From a virus: a DNA stretch of 49,510 nt. Position numbers and translations under genes: made by a program. Below the pieces are notes generated by a model. It was not told the origin of the DNA. It was given only the letters and a program-made list of their open reading frames with translations, and made no database searches. The stretch covers positions 1 through 49,510 of the IMG/VR virus record IMGVR_UViG_3300020419_000021; one strand, written 5' to 3'. Below, piece by piece: positions 1-7,050 of this stretch. The stretch's first letter is position 1. Each line of letters starts with the position of its first letter.

Positions 1-243
1 TCATTTTTCTTCATTGACGAGCAAGCTGTCGTCATGGTCAACACCAGAATAATCATAGTTAGTCTTTTCATAATTTCCTTTATCGTTTGCCACTAATAAA
101 CAATCTGCCTGAATTGTTTGAATAAAATTGTCTATTGTAGCTCTATCTGATTTAACAGGTCCGTATTTCATAACACGGAGCCTGTCAGCCATCTTTTTAA
201 TAGAGTCTATCTTATCGCAAAATTCACTAATTTTGTGATTCAT
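1..243 (-). CDS. Small hypothetical early protein
   Basis: About 80 aa, no recognised domain. The ATG at 243 is preferred because AGGTG sits about 6 nt upstream on the coding strand; a GTG at 252 in the same frame is possible. It overlaps the end of the upstream exported-protein gene by 17 nt, so translation is probably coupled. The N-terminal half is lysine-rich and probably helical. The C-terminus is acidic (YSGVDHDDSLL). It ends at the window edge with a TGA, so it looks complete. It belongs to the run of small early genes of unknown function. Confidence 0.6.
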   Translation of the reverse strand: MNHKISEFCDKIDSIKKMADRLRVMKYGPVKSDRATIDNFIQTIQADCLLVANDKGNYEKTNYDYSGVDHDDSLLVNEEK

Positions 244-520
244 CTTTTTCACCTAATAAACCAAATTTTTTTACTAGACTAGCAAAATCTTCTTTAGTTT
301 TTGCCCAACTCTTTTTTTGATATTCTTTTGTTTTTTCAACTTCACCTGTAAACCAGTTACCAACTTTACCTGGTACTTCAGCTACATTAGAAGCAAACTC
401 TTTTGGAGTTATAGTCTTATTTTCATCTGCATTTGCATGGTTACTTGCTAAAGCAATACCAAGTACAAATACTGCAATTACCCAAATTGTAGGTAGATTG
501 TCAAGAATGTGTTTCTTCAC
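227..520 (-). CDS. Small exported or membrane-anchored protein
   Basis: 97 aa. Starts with GTG at 520, preceded by GGGAGGAAAGT, a strong ribosome binding site, and overlapping the upstream stop as GTGA. Residues about 8-28 form a hydrophobic segment (IWVIAVFVLGIALA) followed by SNHANADE, so this is either a cleaved signal peptide ending near ANA or an N-terminal anchor. The remaining part is lysine/glutamate-rich and likely helical (VPGKVGNWFTGEVEKTKEYQ). The protein would lie in the periplasm or at the inner membrane. No family recognised; an early phage protein acting on the host envelope is possible but unproven. Confidence 0.6.
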   Translation of the reverse strand: MKKHILDNLPTIWVIAVFVLGIALASNHANADENKTITPKEFASNVAEVPGKVGNWFTGEVEKTKEYQKKSWAKTKEDFASLVKKFGLLGEKDESQN

Positions 521-897
521 ACTTTCCTCCCTGCTGTTTTTAGGTCACTTTTATTTACCACCATATAAGGACCCTTGTTATATGCCGGCACGATAGTAAA
601 GTTTTTACTTGCTTCTATCTTCCAAGAATTGTCTGGCTTTGTGCCACCAGTACCAATTTTATTAGACATTTGAACATCTGATAAGGTGTTCTCTCTTGGC
701 ATTGTTCTATGAGCAATATCAATTGTATGTCTACCATCACTCGTCAACTTAATTCTACCATCATCATCACAATCAAAACCTAATTTCTGTAGATACTTGA
801 TATGTTTTCTCAATGATTCTAAATATAATTTTGTTGGCTTTCTTCGTCTTGCTTTACGAATTGCACCACTTGATTGATTTGTGTAGATAATTGCCAT
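517..897 (-). CDS. Hypothetical basic protein
   Basis: 126 aa. The N-terminus is strongly basic (AIRKARRRKPTKLYLESLRK) and could contact nucleic acid. The rest has mixed beta-type sequence, and no catalytic motif is evident. It starts with ATG at 897, sharing one base with the upstream TAA (TAATG), and ends in a GTGA overlap with the next gene. It therefore sits in a tightly coupled three-gene run. Function unknown. Confidence 0.6.
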   Translation of the reverse strand: MAIIYTNQSSGAIRKARRRKPTKLYLESLRKHIKYLQKLGFDCDDDGRIKLTSDGRHTIDIAHRTMPRENTLSDVQMSNKIGTGGTKPDNSWKIEASKNFTIVPAYNKGPYMVVNKSDLKTAGRKV

Positions 898-1193
898 TAG
901 TTTATACTCACCTTTTCTGATTTCTCTAATTCACTTTCTTGCATTTTTTCAGCATATGATTTGCCGAATACTTTTCTATAGAAGTGGTCTCTAGGATTAG
1001 ATGAAGACCATGCCTCTAATAAATTTGTAAAGTTTATATCTAAACCATCATAATATTCTGGATGGTCTTTCTGTAACTCTACATGGTCTTTGAAAAATTG
1101 TACTCTGTTTTTGTACTTGTCTTTCTTTAATTTAGCGTCTTTGGATTTTGCAACATCAAACTCTGCAAAAAGAGTTTCTTTACTGTAGAACAT
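897..1193 (-). CDS. Hypothetical protein, first gene after promoter P1
   Basis: 98 aa, soluble, rich in charged and aromatic residues, no domain recognised. It begins with ATG at 1193 about 40 nt downstream of the predicted start of the 1241-1269 promoter. The purine-rich GAGAAAGG lies rather far (about 17 nt or more) upstream of the ATG, so the ribosome binding site is weak. The gene leads the leftmost operon of the window, which fits an early host-takeover role, although the sequence does not show one. Confidence 0.6.
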   Translation of the reverse strand: MFYSKETLFAEFDVAKSKDAKLKKDKYKNRVQFFKDHVELQKDHPEYYDGLDINFTNLLEAWSSSNPRDHFYRKVFGKSYAEKMQESELEKSEKVSIN

Positions 1194-1240
1194 AATATAA
1201 TAGTAATAAGCCTTTCTCGTTTATATTCAATTAATACTTA

Positions 1241-1269
1241 ACTATACCACAACCGTCTGGAAATGGCAA
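1241..1269 (-). promoter_or_regulatory. Sigma70-like promoter P1
   Basis: On the minus strand TTGCCA (1269-1264), a 17-nt spacer, and TATAGT (1246-1241). The predicted start near 1234 lies upstream of the 1193 ATG. It directly follows a rho-independent terminator, so it opens a new transcription unit. Confidence 0.7.
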
Positions 1270-1303
1270 GCCTTTAAAAAAGCGTGATTTTTAGTGCTTT
1301 TTT

Positions 1304-1329
1304 CAAAAAAAGAGGCGCCAGGATGCACC
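1304..1329 (-). terminator. Rho-independent terminator
   Basis: On the minus strand the stem GGTGC / GCGCC (1329-1325 with 1318-1314, one G-T pair) with a 6-nt loop is followed by TCTTTTTTT. It lies about 30 nt past the stop of the 1358-1630 gene and just before promoter P1. A second A/T-only hairpin (AAAAAAGC / GCTTTTTT, about 1274-1304) follows it. Confidence 0.65.
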
Positions 1330-1357
1330 AGGATTGGTGAATCAAAGCTTTCGTGTA

Positions 1358-1630
1358 TCATTGTACCCTCGTTTTTTTAGGTTCCCCAGCACTTCCCCAT
1401 TGATTATGCTTAGGATCCGTCATCTGCTTTATGTGTTCATCACTATATCCACTCACATAAGCGTCTTTTTGAGATTCGGCTTCTGCCCATTTCTCAAATT
1501 CTTCTACTTCTTTCTGTTTGAAACCAATCAACTTATTAATCTCATCTACGATAAGATATCTTGGTTTTTGTTCATCAACAAGTTTTCTAATAGATTCTAA
1601 CTCTTCAATATTTTTTAAAACATCAATCAT
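1358..1630 (-). CDS. Hypothetical protein
   Basis: 90 aa, acidic and helical (EELESIRKLVDEQ, KEVEEFEKWAEAESQ), ending in a basic, proline-containing tail. No known family. The ATG at 1630 overlaps the stop of the DUF3310-like gene by 4 nt (ATGA), so the two are probably co-translated. It is the last gene before the terminator at 1304-1329. Confidence 0.55.
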   Translation of the reverse strand: MIDVLKNIEELESIRKLVDEQKPRYLIVDEINKLIGFKQKEVEEFEKWAEAESQKDAYVSGYSDEHIKQMTDPKHNQWGSAGEPKKTRVQ

Positions 1631-1887
1631 TTTTTATCCTCACTTGACATCAATAACACGATATAATGTATCGCCTTTAATAGGTCTTTTCTATTACGAC
1701 CTGCTTTCTTACCATACCTACAAAGATACTTAATAGCATTTGCTTGGCAAAAATCTTTATCTATATCCAAATGTCTTAACATATCTTGCACCTGGAAACC
1801 ATCTTTTGTGGTACTATAGTGTTCACCATAAGTACCTTTTATGTAATCATGTATTTCTTTGATTATTTTATCTTCATTATATTTCAT
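1627..1887 (-). CDS. DUF3310-like small protein
   Basis: 86 aa. The pattern EHY (residues 22-24), a middle QVQDMLRHLDI stretch, then NAIKYLCRYGKKAGRNRKDL and AIHYIVLL matches the phage family known as DUF3310 (HY, then G/NAIKYLxRxxKK, then DLxKAxxY). Family members are small and widespread in phages and are related to part of the T7 gp1.7 nucleotide kinase. Here only the conserved core is present, with no P-loop, so a kinase role cannot be claimed. The assignment rests on the motif read by eye. Confidence 0.7.
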   Translation of the reverse strand: MKYNEDKIIKEIHDYIKGTYGEHYSTTKDGFQVQDMLRHLDIDKDFCQANAIKYLCRYGKKAGRNRKDLLKAIHYIVLLMSSEDKK

Positions 1888-1888
1888 A

Positions 1889-2104
1889 TTATATTCCTAA
1901 CGCTTTTATAACATCTTCCTCTGATAATGGCAACCTTTTACCAGATTGTATCCAGTCTACCATTTGTTCAAAGTTAAAGGCTTCATCTGCCTTACCTTCT
2001 TTTTCTAAAACTTTTTGTGCTACCTTAAAAAACTTTAAGATATTCATATCATTACCAGCACCATCTGGTTTGCTTTGATATTTACCTGGTCTTTGATTTG
2101 ACAT
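1889..2104 (-). CDS. Hypothetical protein
   Basis: 71 aa. Polar N-terminus (SNQRPGKYQSKPDGAG), then two probable helices and a short tail (SEEDVIKALGI). No domain recognised. The stop lies one nucleotide before the next ATG, and the start overlaps the upstream gene, so it belongs to the same small-gene operon. Confidence 0.5.
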   Translation of the reverse strand: MSNQRPGKYQSKPDGAGNDMNILKFFKVAQKVLEKEGKADEAFNFEQMVDWIQSGKRLPLSEEDVIKALGI

Positions 2105-2333
2105 ATTTTACCTCACTCTTAAAATCTTCTAAATGGTTTAAATTTGCATGACTTTGGTCTTTGATTGCATATGCTAAAGTAGCAGTATGTTCTAATATCG
2201 TTCTTTGAAACAAATCTTTTGCCTCGTCATATGTGTGAACAATAGTTTTTGTGGTCTTACCTAATGGTCGCCACTCAACTATAGAATAACTATCTGCGTT
2301 ATCAATTATATTTTTTTCCCACTCTGTAATCAT
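2082..2333 (-). CDS. Hypothetical protein
   Basis: 83 aa, soluble. It begins with ATG at 2333 sharing a base with the upstream stop (TAATG) and overlaps the following gene by 23 nt. Alternating polar and hydrophobic residues suggest a mixed alpha/beta fold, but no family is recognised. Confidence 0.55.
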   Translation of the reverse strand: MITEWEKNIIDNADSYSIVEWRPLGKTTKTIVHTYDEAKDLFQRTILEHTATLAYAIKDQSHANLNHLEDFKSEVKYVKSKTR

Positions 2334-2572
2334 TATTCTAAATCGTCTGCTTTTCTTTTAACAATTTTTACTATCTGACTAAAATAACACCAGTTAGAAC
2401 CACCAAATGTAACTGCACCTGTATATCCTAAATCTGTATCATATACTTGAGCATTGCAACTAGTATCTGACTCAGCAGCTATATCTTCTTTTTCTGTTGC
2501 GATACCTATATTGATAAGTTCACCTTGACGACCTCTTTGGTCTTCTATCGTATCACCTATTCTTATTAACAT
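2333..2572 (-). CDS. Hypothetical beta-rich protein
   Basis: 79 aa. The sequence MLIRIGDTIEDQRGRQGELI, followed by glycine-spaced strands (GYTGAVTFGGSNWCYF), looks like a small SH3-like or KOW-like beta barrel. This is a fold impression only. The N-terminus overlaps the upstream 129-aa gene by 7 nt, and the C-terminus is coupled to the next gene by TAATG. Confidence 0.5.
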   Translation of the reverse strand: MLIRIGDTIEDQRGRQGELINIGIATEKEDIAAESDTSCNAQVYDTDLGYTGAVTFGGSNWCYFSQIVKIVKRKADDLE

Positions 2573-2955
2573 ACTATACCTCCCATAAATTTAGTAACTT
2601 CTTCTTTGAAGTCATGTTTAAAAAATTCTCTTGTATTATATCTTTGACCATAATCTGTATAAAATGTATTATCATCATAATGACCAGATTTACCAAATTC
2701 ATCTGCATATGTTTTATAATACTCTGAACCATGTATCATATTCACCTCTGAATAATTGGCATAGTTACTAGCAGTTTCTTTGTAATTCTTATCACAAAAC
2801 TCTTTAACTTTTTGTTTGAATTCTTTGTTATTCAATCTAGTCAATTGTGATAATGGTAGATTTCTGAATATAGTATAATTGATAAAGAAATAATCCATAT
2901 CTTCATCATCATAATATTGTCTTTGATAGACTAGATGTATTGTTGATTCTTTCAT
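2566..2955 (-). CDS. Hypothetical tyrosine-rich protein
   Basis: 129 aa, unusually rich in Tyr, Phe and Asp/Asn (for example YYDDEDMDYFFINYTIF and HYDDNTFYTDYGQRYN). No transmembrane segment and no known motif. It starts at 2955 with a TAATG junction to the 63-aa gene before it. Function unknown. Confidence 0.55.
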   Translation of the reverse strand: MKESTIHLVYQRQYYDDEDMDYFFINYTIFRNLPLSQLTRLNNKEFKQKVKEFCDKNYKETASNYANYSEVNMIHGSEYYKTYADEFGKSGHYDDNTFYTDYGQRYNTREFFKHDFKEEVTKFMGGIVC

Positions 2956-3146
2956 TAAGCGTTCATTTCGTATTCAATAACTTCATCAACATTGTATTCA
3001 TCAATATCAACCAAGTCTAGGTTATCAACTTTAAGTATCTCAGCTTTCGCTTTTACTTTGTCAATAATACCACTCTTTAAATTTTTGATGATATCATCAA
3101 CTGCTTTCTCGGCACTATCCCATGCCCATTGTTTTACTTTACTCAT
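2955..3146 (-). CDS. Hypothetical acidic protein
   Basis: 63 aa, acidic C-terminal half (DNLDLVDIDEYNVDEVIEYE), helical N-terminal half. AAGGA lies about 8 nt upstream of ATG 3146. A sigma70-like promoter (3180-3208) would also deliver a transcript just upstream. The ATG shares its A with the stop of a 38-aa ORF (TAATG). Confidence 0.55.
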   Translation of the reverse strand: MSKVKQWAWDSAEKAVDDIIKNLKSGIIDKVKAKAEILKVDNLDLVDIDEYNVDEVIEYEMNA

Positions 3147-3262
3147 TATATAAGTCCTTTCTTATTGTTAGTTAGTAATAGTATATCAAGAATTTGAAGT
3201 AGAGTCAAGTAATTTCTTTTCTTGGCTTCTTCTATTCTTTCTTTTAGTGTTTTTTTAATCAT
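3146..3262 (-). CDS. Putative 38-aa microprotein at promoter P2
   Basis: ATG at 3262, stop TAA at 3148-3146, giving 38 aa that start MIKKTLKERIEEAKKRNY and end in LLLTNNKKGLI. It is a basic amphipathic helix followed by a leucine-rich segment. The stop overlaps the next ATG (TAATG). The start lies only about 5 nt downstream of the predicted start of promoter P2 and has no Shine-Dalgarno, so translation would be nearly leaderless. Promoter P3 is inside the frame, so the ORF could also be fortuitous. Confidence 0.4.
   Translation of the reverse strand: MIKKTLKERIEEAKKRNYLTLLQILDILLLTNNKKGLI
3180..3208 (-). promoter_or_regulatory. Sigma70-like promoter P3
   Basis: On the minus strand TTGACT (3208-3203), 17-nt spacer, TATACT (3185-3180). 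The predicted start near 3173 precedes the 3146 ATG and its AAGGA site. It lies inside the 38-aa ORF. Confidence 0.5.
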
Positions 3263-3273
3263 AATATACATAT

Positions 3274-3301
3274 ACTATACACGACCTGGCCTATAAAGCA
3301 A
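3274..3301 (-). promoter_or_regulatory. Sigma70-like promoter P2
   Basis: On the minus strand TTGCTT (3301-3296), 16-nt spacer, TATAGT (3279-3274), with start expected near 3267. It lies between the end of the glycosyltransferase operon and the small early genes. Upstream (3305-3353) are A- and T-runs and a short GGTAA / TTACC hairpin without a following T-tract on the minus strand. Confidence 0.6.
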
Positions 3302-3375
3302 GCGAAAAAAGCGTTTTTTTTGAAGTTTTTTTTGTTACCTGGTAAGGGTTACCGAGGTGCGACATAAATGACACG

Positions 3376-4065
3376 CTATTTCCAAGCGTTTTTTACCCAT
3401 TTTTTGTCTGATTCATGTGGATTCGGCTGTCCGTGAAACACGGTTACCAACGATTCGCCATTATGTTCAAATGTCCAGTCTTGAGCTGAGTATCTTCTAC
3501 CTTTTCGGTCATACCATTTATATGATTGTGTCCACGAATCAGGAAATGAGGAGACGGAGAGTTTACCTGGATTATCTTTGATAAGGTGAGATATTAGGTT
3601 TTGGTCTCCAGGATATCGTTTTAAAAACTCGGACCTACCCTTCACAAAATTTTCCCACATATGATTACTAACTGGTTTATGTTGAAACCTCATTATACTA
3701 GAATTCCATAGGCCAGTTACAGGATTAAAATCGTTCATACCCATAAAGTGGTTTCCAGGTTCGTGTTCAAAGAAACAATCTATGGATGATGTAATGACTA
3801 CATCTAAATCCATGTATAAAGTGGTATCTGGTAAATCTACATCTGGATGAAACAATTGCATTTTGTTCCACCAACCCTCTAAATCAAATAAAGGAAACTT
3901 TACAACATTTATCTCTTCACTAACCATTTTGTGCATTTTTACATGGTCAGTAAATACTGTAAATTTAAATTCTTTAGTGAGATTTCTTTTTGCCATATTG
4001 TAGAGTTTTTGAACATACTCTACAGGATACTTGTCACCATAACATACACAAACAAAATTATTCAT
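3376..4065 (-). CDS. GT-A-type glycosyltransferase
   Basis: 229 aa. A beta-strand start (FVCVCYGDKY) and the metal-binding DxD-type motif in TLYMDLDVVITSS (around residues 84-96) indicate a GT-A fold, nucleotide-sugar-dependent transferase. Downstream PGDQNLIS and a late HGQPNP segment resemble GT8-like phage and marine enzymes. The ATG at 4065 is chosen because it forms an ATGA overlap with the upstream stop and follows AGGTG; a longer form from 4077 is less likely. It is the last gene of the sugar cluster. Donor and acceptor are unknown; LPS, capsule or a virion protein are candidates. Confidence 0.75.
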   Translation of the reverse strand: MNNFVCVCYGDKYPVEYVQKLYNMAKRNLTKEFKFTVFTDHVKMHKMVSEEINVVKFPLFDLEGWWNKMQLFHPDVDLPDTTLYMDLDVVITSSIDCFFEHEPGNHFMGMNDFNPVTGLWNSSIMRFQHKPVSNHMWENFVKGRSEFLKRYPGDQNLISHLIKDNPGKLSVSSFPDSWTQSYKWYDRKGRRYSAQDWTFEHNGESLVTVFHGQPNPHESDKKWVKNAWK

Positions 4066-4298
4066 ACACCTAACCAATTAAAAACTGCTCTGATAGATAA
4101 AATCAAATACATACATTCCATTAAAGCTCTTGGCCAATCTTTATCTTTATAACCAAAATACACCCACATTATACAAGCGGCTACACTTAAACTCCACCCA
4201 ATCCATTGAGTTGCCACATTGGCACCCGATAGAATAAAAACACTAACTACAGCAAGAGAAAACCCTAACCATCTATATTTGTTCTTTAAGTATCTCAT
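4062..4298 (-). CDS. Small three-helix membrane protein
   Basis: 78 aa. Three hydrophobic segments (about 11-25, 31-50 and 57-76) are joined by short loops, with basic residues at the N-terminus (MRYLKNKYR) and GYKDKDWPR in the second loop. It lies between two glycosyltransferase-type genes, overlapping both. A role in moving or flipping a sugar intermediate, or in protecting the envelope, fits the context but is speculation. No family recognised. Confidence 0.6.
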   Translation of the reverse strand: MRYLKNKYRWLGFSLAVVSVFILSGANVATQWIGWSLSVAACIMWVYFGYKDKDWPRALMECMYLILSIRAVFNWLGV

Positions 4299-5082
4299 AA
4301 GCTATACCACTCTCTATTTCTTGTATAGTAAATTGATTATCTGCAACCATTTTAATCCATTCATTCATGGTCTTATGACCTGGTTTCATAGGCTTATTTA
4401 TTTTAGTTAAGTCTTTGCTGGAAATAAAACTACAAATATGTCTTTGATGTGTAAAGACAGGTACCATATTCATAACTGCGTCAACAGCTGCTAATGACAT
4501 ATTAGTTACTAAAGCATGACAATCTTTGAAGTCATCTCTAATATCTGTTTCCCACCATTCATTTCCTGGTCTAGGTTTATTTCTAAACTTGATAGGCATA
4601 TCTGTATGTTTTCTAATTTCGGTTGTAACTTCATCAACCCACTTTTCTTGAGTCATACCATTAATGTGATGAGTTACCGTAGGTGATGATGGTGCTAATA
4701 ATATATGTTTAGTTTCGCCACCACCCCAACCTTTGAATAGACAATCTATACCTTGACTTTCTAGTTTTGATACTCTTCTACCATCGCCAACTTTACATCT
4801 GATAGTATGAATATTGCCTTTACATATTCTAAAATATGTCTTGTCGTAATCGTGTATTTTAGGTTCGGGATATCTAGTTATTTGCTGTGTGAGGTAACCA
4901 ACATCAACATACCACCATTCTATGCCATAATCTATACATCTCTGTATTTCTCTAATATTATTACCTGCTAAACCCCAAAAAAAGTGTACAGGACGGCCTT
5001 CGTCTTGCCAACCTTTTTCAATTGCTGGCCAGATTTGGTGTGATAGGCAATGTTGCCAATTAATTTTATGTGTTTTTATCAT
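4273..5082 (-). CDS. Capsule-type glycosyltransferase-like protein (paralogue 1)
   Basis: 269 aa. It shares its plan with the products of 8215-9108 and 10428-11333. Each has a variable N-terminal half, then a strand of the type HILLAPSS, then a helix and a K/RxRxK-type strand (IKFRNKPRPG). Next come an aspartate-rich CHALVTNMSLAAVDAVM element and a C-terminal helix ending IxxGxAYxxL. This resembles the second Rossmann-like domain of KpsC-type capsule proteins or GT-B enzymes. Of the three copies this one is most divergent around residues 200-240. Probably acts on a surface or virion glycan. Confidence 0.5.
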   Translation of the reverse strand: MIKTHKINWQHCLSHQIWPAIEKGWQDEGRPVHFFWGLAGNNIREIQRCIDYGIEWWYVDVGYLTQQITRYPEPKIHDYDKTYFRICKGNIHTIRCKVGDGRRVSKLESQGIDCLFKGWGGGETKHILLAPSSPTVTHHINGMTQEKWVDEVTTEIRKHTDMPIKFRNKPRPGNEWWETDIRDDFKDCHALVTNMSLAAVDAVMNMVPVFTHQRHICSFISSKDLTKINKPMKPGHKTMNEWIKMVADNQFTIQEIESGIAYEILKEQI

Positions 5083-5167
5083 TGCGTTTGTTTCTGCCCA
5101 TGTAATAATCTCCCGGTTCGTAATTCCATTTTTTACCGTGATGACCTCTTACATCTGCATAAAACAT
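5066..5167 (-). CDS. Putative 33-aa microprotein
   Basis: An ATG at 5167, seven nucleotides after the stop of the acetyltransferase gene, opens a 33-aa frame (MFYADVRGHHGKKWNYEPGD ...), rich in Gly, Tyr and basic residues. It overlaps the next gene by 17 nt. Longer in-frame starts exist upstream inside the acetyltransferase gene, but they would force an 80-nt overlap. Its composition is protein-like and the position fits coupled translation, but there is no Shine-Dalgarno. Confidence 0.35.
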   Translation of the reverse strand: MFYADVRGHHGKKWNYEPGDYYMGRNKRNDKNT

Positions 5168-5174
5168 TCGCAAT

Positions 5175-5678
5175 TTAACTATGATTTTTCTGAGCGCTAA
5201 TGTCATATTCAAAGTTTTGTGTATCCTCGTTAATGTTAAGTTGTTTTGCACCATTTTTTATATGAAAGTGTGTTGCCATGGGCGTCAAAGGGGATAATGT
5301 TACAACTCTTTGAATTCCATTTACTCTTGCATACTCTAAAACCTTATTTATAATTTCTCTGCCTGCGCCTCGTTTTCTTGACCAAACTGTGTAGGCTATA
5401 GCAATGTTCTTTTCGTTTTTTAGATTAGCAAGTTCACTCATCATATCTAACTCTTTAACACTAATAGGGACATCATTGGTAAATGCTATACAGATAATAC
5501 CTTCAATCTCTTCATCATATTTAAGACCAAAGACTTTACGACCATGTGTTATACGCCAACCTAATGTTAAATCTGGTCTTACTGGATCCTCTGATACATC
5601 AATGTCATCTAATTCAACAAGTTCAGTACCTTTGACCCACCTATAGAAGTCTTTTATATTATCTTTCCATTTCTTCAC
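5175..5678 (-). CDS. GNAT-family acetyltransferase
   Basis: 167 aa. The central strand (NIAIAYTVWSRKRGAGREII) carries the RxxGxG/A-type acetyl-CoA pyrophosphate loop (RKRGAGR), followed by a helix and the strand VVTLSPLT. A C-terminal HFHIKNGA segment matches the usual FYxxxGF region of GNAT enzymes. The reaction would be transfer of an acetyl group from acetyl-CoA to an amine, perhaps an amino sugar or a host protein. It is tightly packed in the sugar-modification cluster, overlapping the upstream glycosyltransferase by 4 nt. Confidence 0.75.
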   Translation of the reverse strand: MKKWKDNIKDFYRWVKGTELVELDDIDVSEDPVRPDLTLGWRITHGRKVFGLKYDEEIEGIICIAFTNDVPISVKELDMMSELANLKNEKNIAIAYTVWSRKRGAGREIINKVLEYARVNGIQRVVTLSPLTPMATHFHIKNGAKQLNINEDTQNFEYDISAQKNHS

Positions 5679-6343
5679 AAATTAATCCTCTTCATATCTT
5701 CATATACTTCAAACCATTCTTTTGAATAGTCGCAATCTTTATACTCTTTAAAATATGGACCACCTAGTGTATAGTGAACATTCTTAGCGTTCTCGTTATA
5801 GTCATATTCACCAACTAACCAGTTCCATTCAAGTGGTATACTACCACATGCCAAGTCATTTGGCAACCATTTAAACTGGTGTAATTCTAAACCTGTTGCC
5901 GTATTTACATAATCTGGTGTTAATTTAGTACACATTATATTATGAAATAACATCAAACTAGACCAATTCTTTTTAGGAAATGCTTGATTCGTAGCACCTC
6001 TAAATTTTACACCCTCTTTTGGTACATAATCGTGCTGACAACACATAACAGAATATTTAAATGTTCTCTGATTCCATAATTCAACAATATCATCTCTAAA
6101 TAACATATCACAATCCATAAAAATAGACCAACCTTTATAGTTACTCAAATATGGTACCATAAATCTACTAAAAGCAAAGTCTGTAGATTGATTAGGTTGT
6201 TTTTCTCTGGTAAATTCTTTTATTTGTGAATAACATAATGGCGTTATTGATACTGGTTCACTAGCATGTTTTCTAATACTCTCTGCTAATACATGAAAGG
6301 CAACTTTTTCGCCCTCATCATAACCAATATATACATTTATCAT
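5675..6343 (-). CDS. GT-A-type glycosyltransferase
   Basis: 222 aa. The N-terminus INVYIGYDEGEKVAFHVL is typical of phage and bacterial GT8-like transferases. The metal site is in WSIFMDCDMLFRDD (DxD), and a C-terminal HYTLGGPYF segment supplies the usual histidine of this group. It overlaps both neighbours by 4 nt (ATGA). It sits between a UDP-sugar dehydrogenase-like enzyme and GNAT, so it may attach a modified sugar to a virion or host surface glycan. Confidence 0.8.
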   Translation of the reverse strand: MINVYIGYDEGEKVAFHVLAESIRKHASEPVSITPLCYSQIKEFTREKQPNQSTDFAFSRFMVPYLSNYKGWSIFMDCDMLFRDDIVELWNQRTFKYSVMCCQHDYVPKEGVKFRGATNQAFPKKNWSSLMLFHNIMCTKLTPDYVNTATGLELHQFKWLPNDLACGSIPLEWNWLVGEYDYNENAKNVHYTLGGPYFKEYKDCDYSKEWFEVYEDMKRINL

Positions 6344-7050
6344 CTTGACCTCACTAACTTGTCATTAACTTCTATAACCTTTTTTAATATCTCACTATCG
6401 GTGAAATTGGCAAATGCCTCTACATCTTTAGGAAAACAACTGCCATCATAACCTAGTTTTTCAACTTTCATATGACTAGGTCCTATATTTTCAAACATAC
6501 TTAATATGCCTATCATATCATTATACTTTGTACCATTATATATCTTACTATACAACTCATGGAAAAATGCCACTTTGGTTGCTAACCAACTATTATGTAT
6601 ATACTTTATCATACTAGCTGTTGTTCTATTAGTAATTAAATTTTGTTTCTTTAAACCTTTAAACTTTGTTAACCAAAAAGGTATATCATTACCACCCCAT
6701 ACAGATATCTTTTGATTATGAAAATCAAACTTAGCATGTTTCTCTCTTAAAAACTCTGGAGAATAAGTTACATTTTCAGGATATTTTTCTATCTGATTTG
6801 GTAGAATGGTAGACTTGATTAGTATTCTCATATCAGGCAAACCAATCACTATCTTCCAAATAATACTATCGTCTGGTTTACCTTTGACCGTAGGTGTAGG
6901 TAAACAAATGATAGCACCCTCGGCATGTTTGTAATCTCTAATTTTATTTTTATTTAATCTAGGGTCTATTCTTATAACTTCGTGGCCTAATTGTTCTAAA
7001 CTATCTGCAATTGTGCCACCTACAAACCCACAACCGATTACCATTAACAT
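6340..7050 (-). CDS. Compact UDP-glucose/GDP-mannose dehydrogenase-like protein
   Basis: 236 aa against about 400-450 for the usual family. The NAD-binding Rossmann motif GCGFVGG is at residues 6-12, SPEFLRE at about 98-104, and the K/N pair in ASMIKYIHNSW at about 145-155. The catalytic cysteine lies in GYDGSCFPKD (Cys205). The C-terminal UDP-sugar-binding domain is missing, and the frame ends cleanly just after the central domain. It starts with TAATG overlapping the cupin gene. It may oxidise a nucleotide sugar for the neighbouring transferases. The truncation makes activity uncertain, although all visible catalytic motifs remain. Confidence 0.8.
   Translation of the reverse strand: MLMVIGCGFVGGTIADSLEQLGHEVIRIDPRLNKNKIRDYKHAEGAIICLPTPTVKGKPDDSIIWKIVIGLPDMRILIKSTILPNQIEKYPENVTYSPEFLREKHAKFDFHNQKISVWGGNDIPFWLTKFKGLKKQNLITNRTTASMIKYIHNSWLATKVAFFHELYSKIYNGTKYNDMIGILSMFENIGPSHMKVEKLGYDGSCFPKDVEAFANFTDSEILKKVIEVNDKLVRSR

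Noticed and set aside
1334-1733. Plus-strand frames over the 1358-1887 genes
   Set aside because: They overlap better-supported minus-strand genes and encode hydrophobic, unbiased products typical of antisense frames.
3341-3353. GGTAA / TTACC hairpin as terminator of the glycosyltransferase operon
   Set aside because: On the minus strand the hairpin is followed by A-runs, not T-runs, so it does not fit a rho-independent terminator in the direction of transcription.
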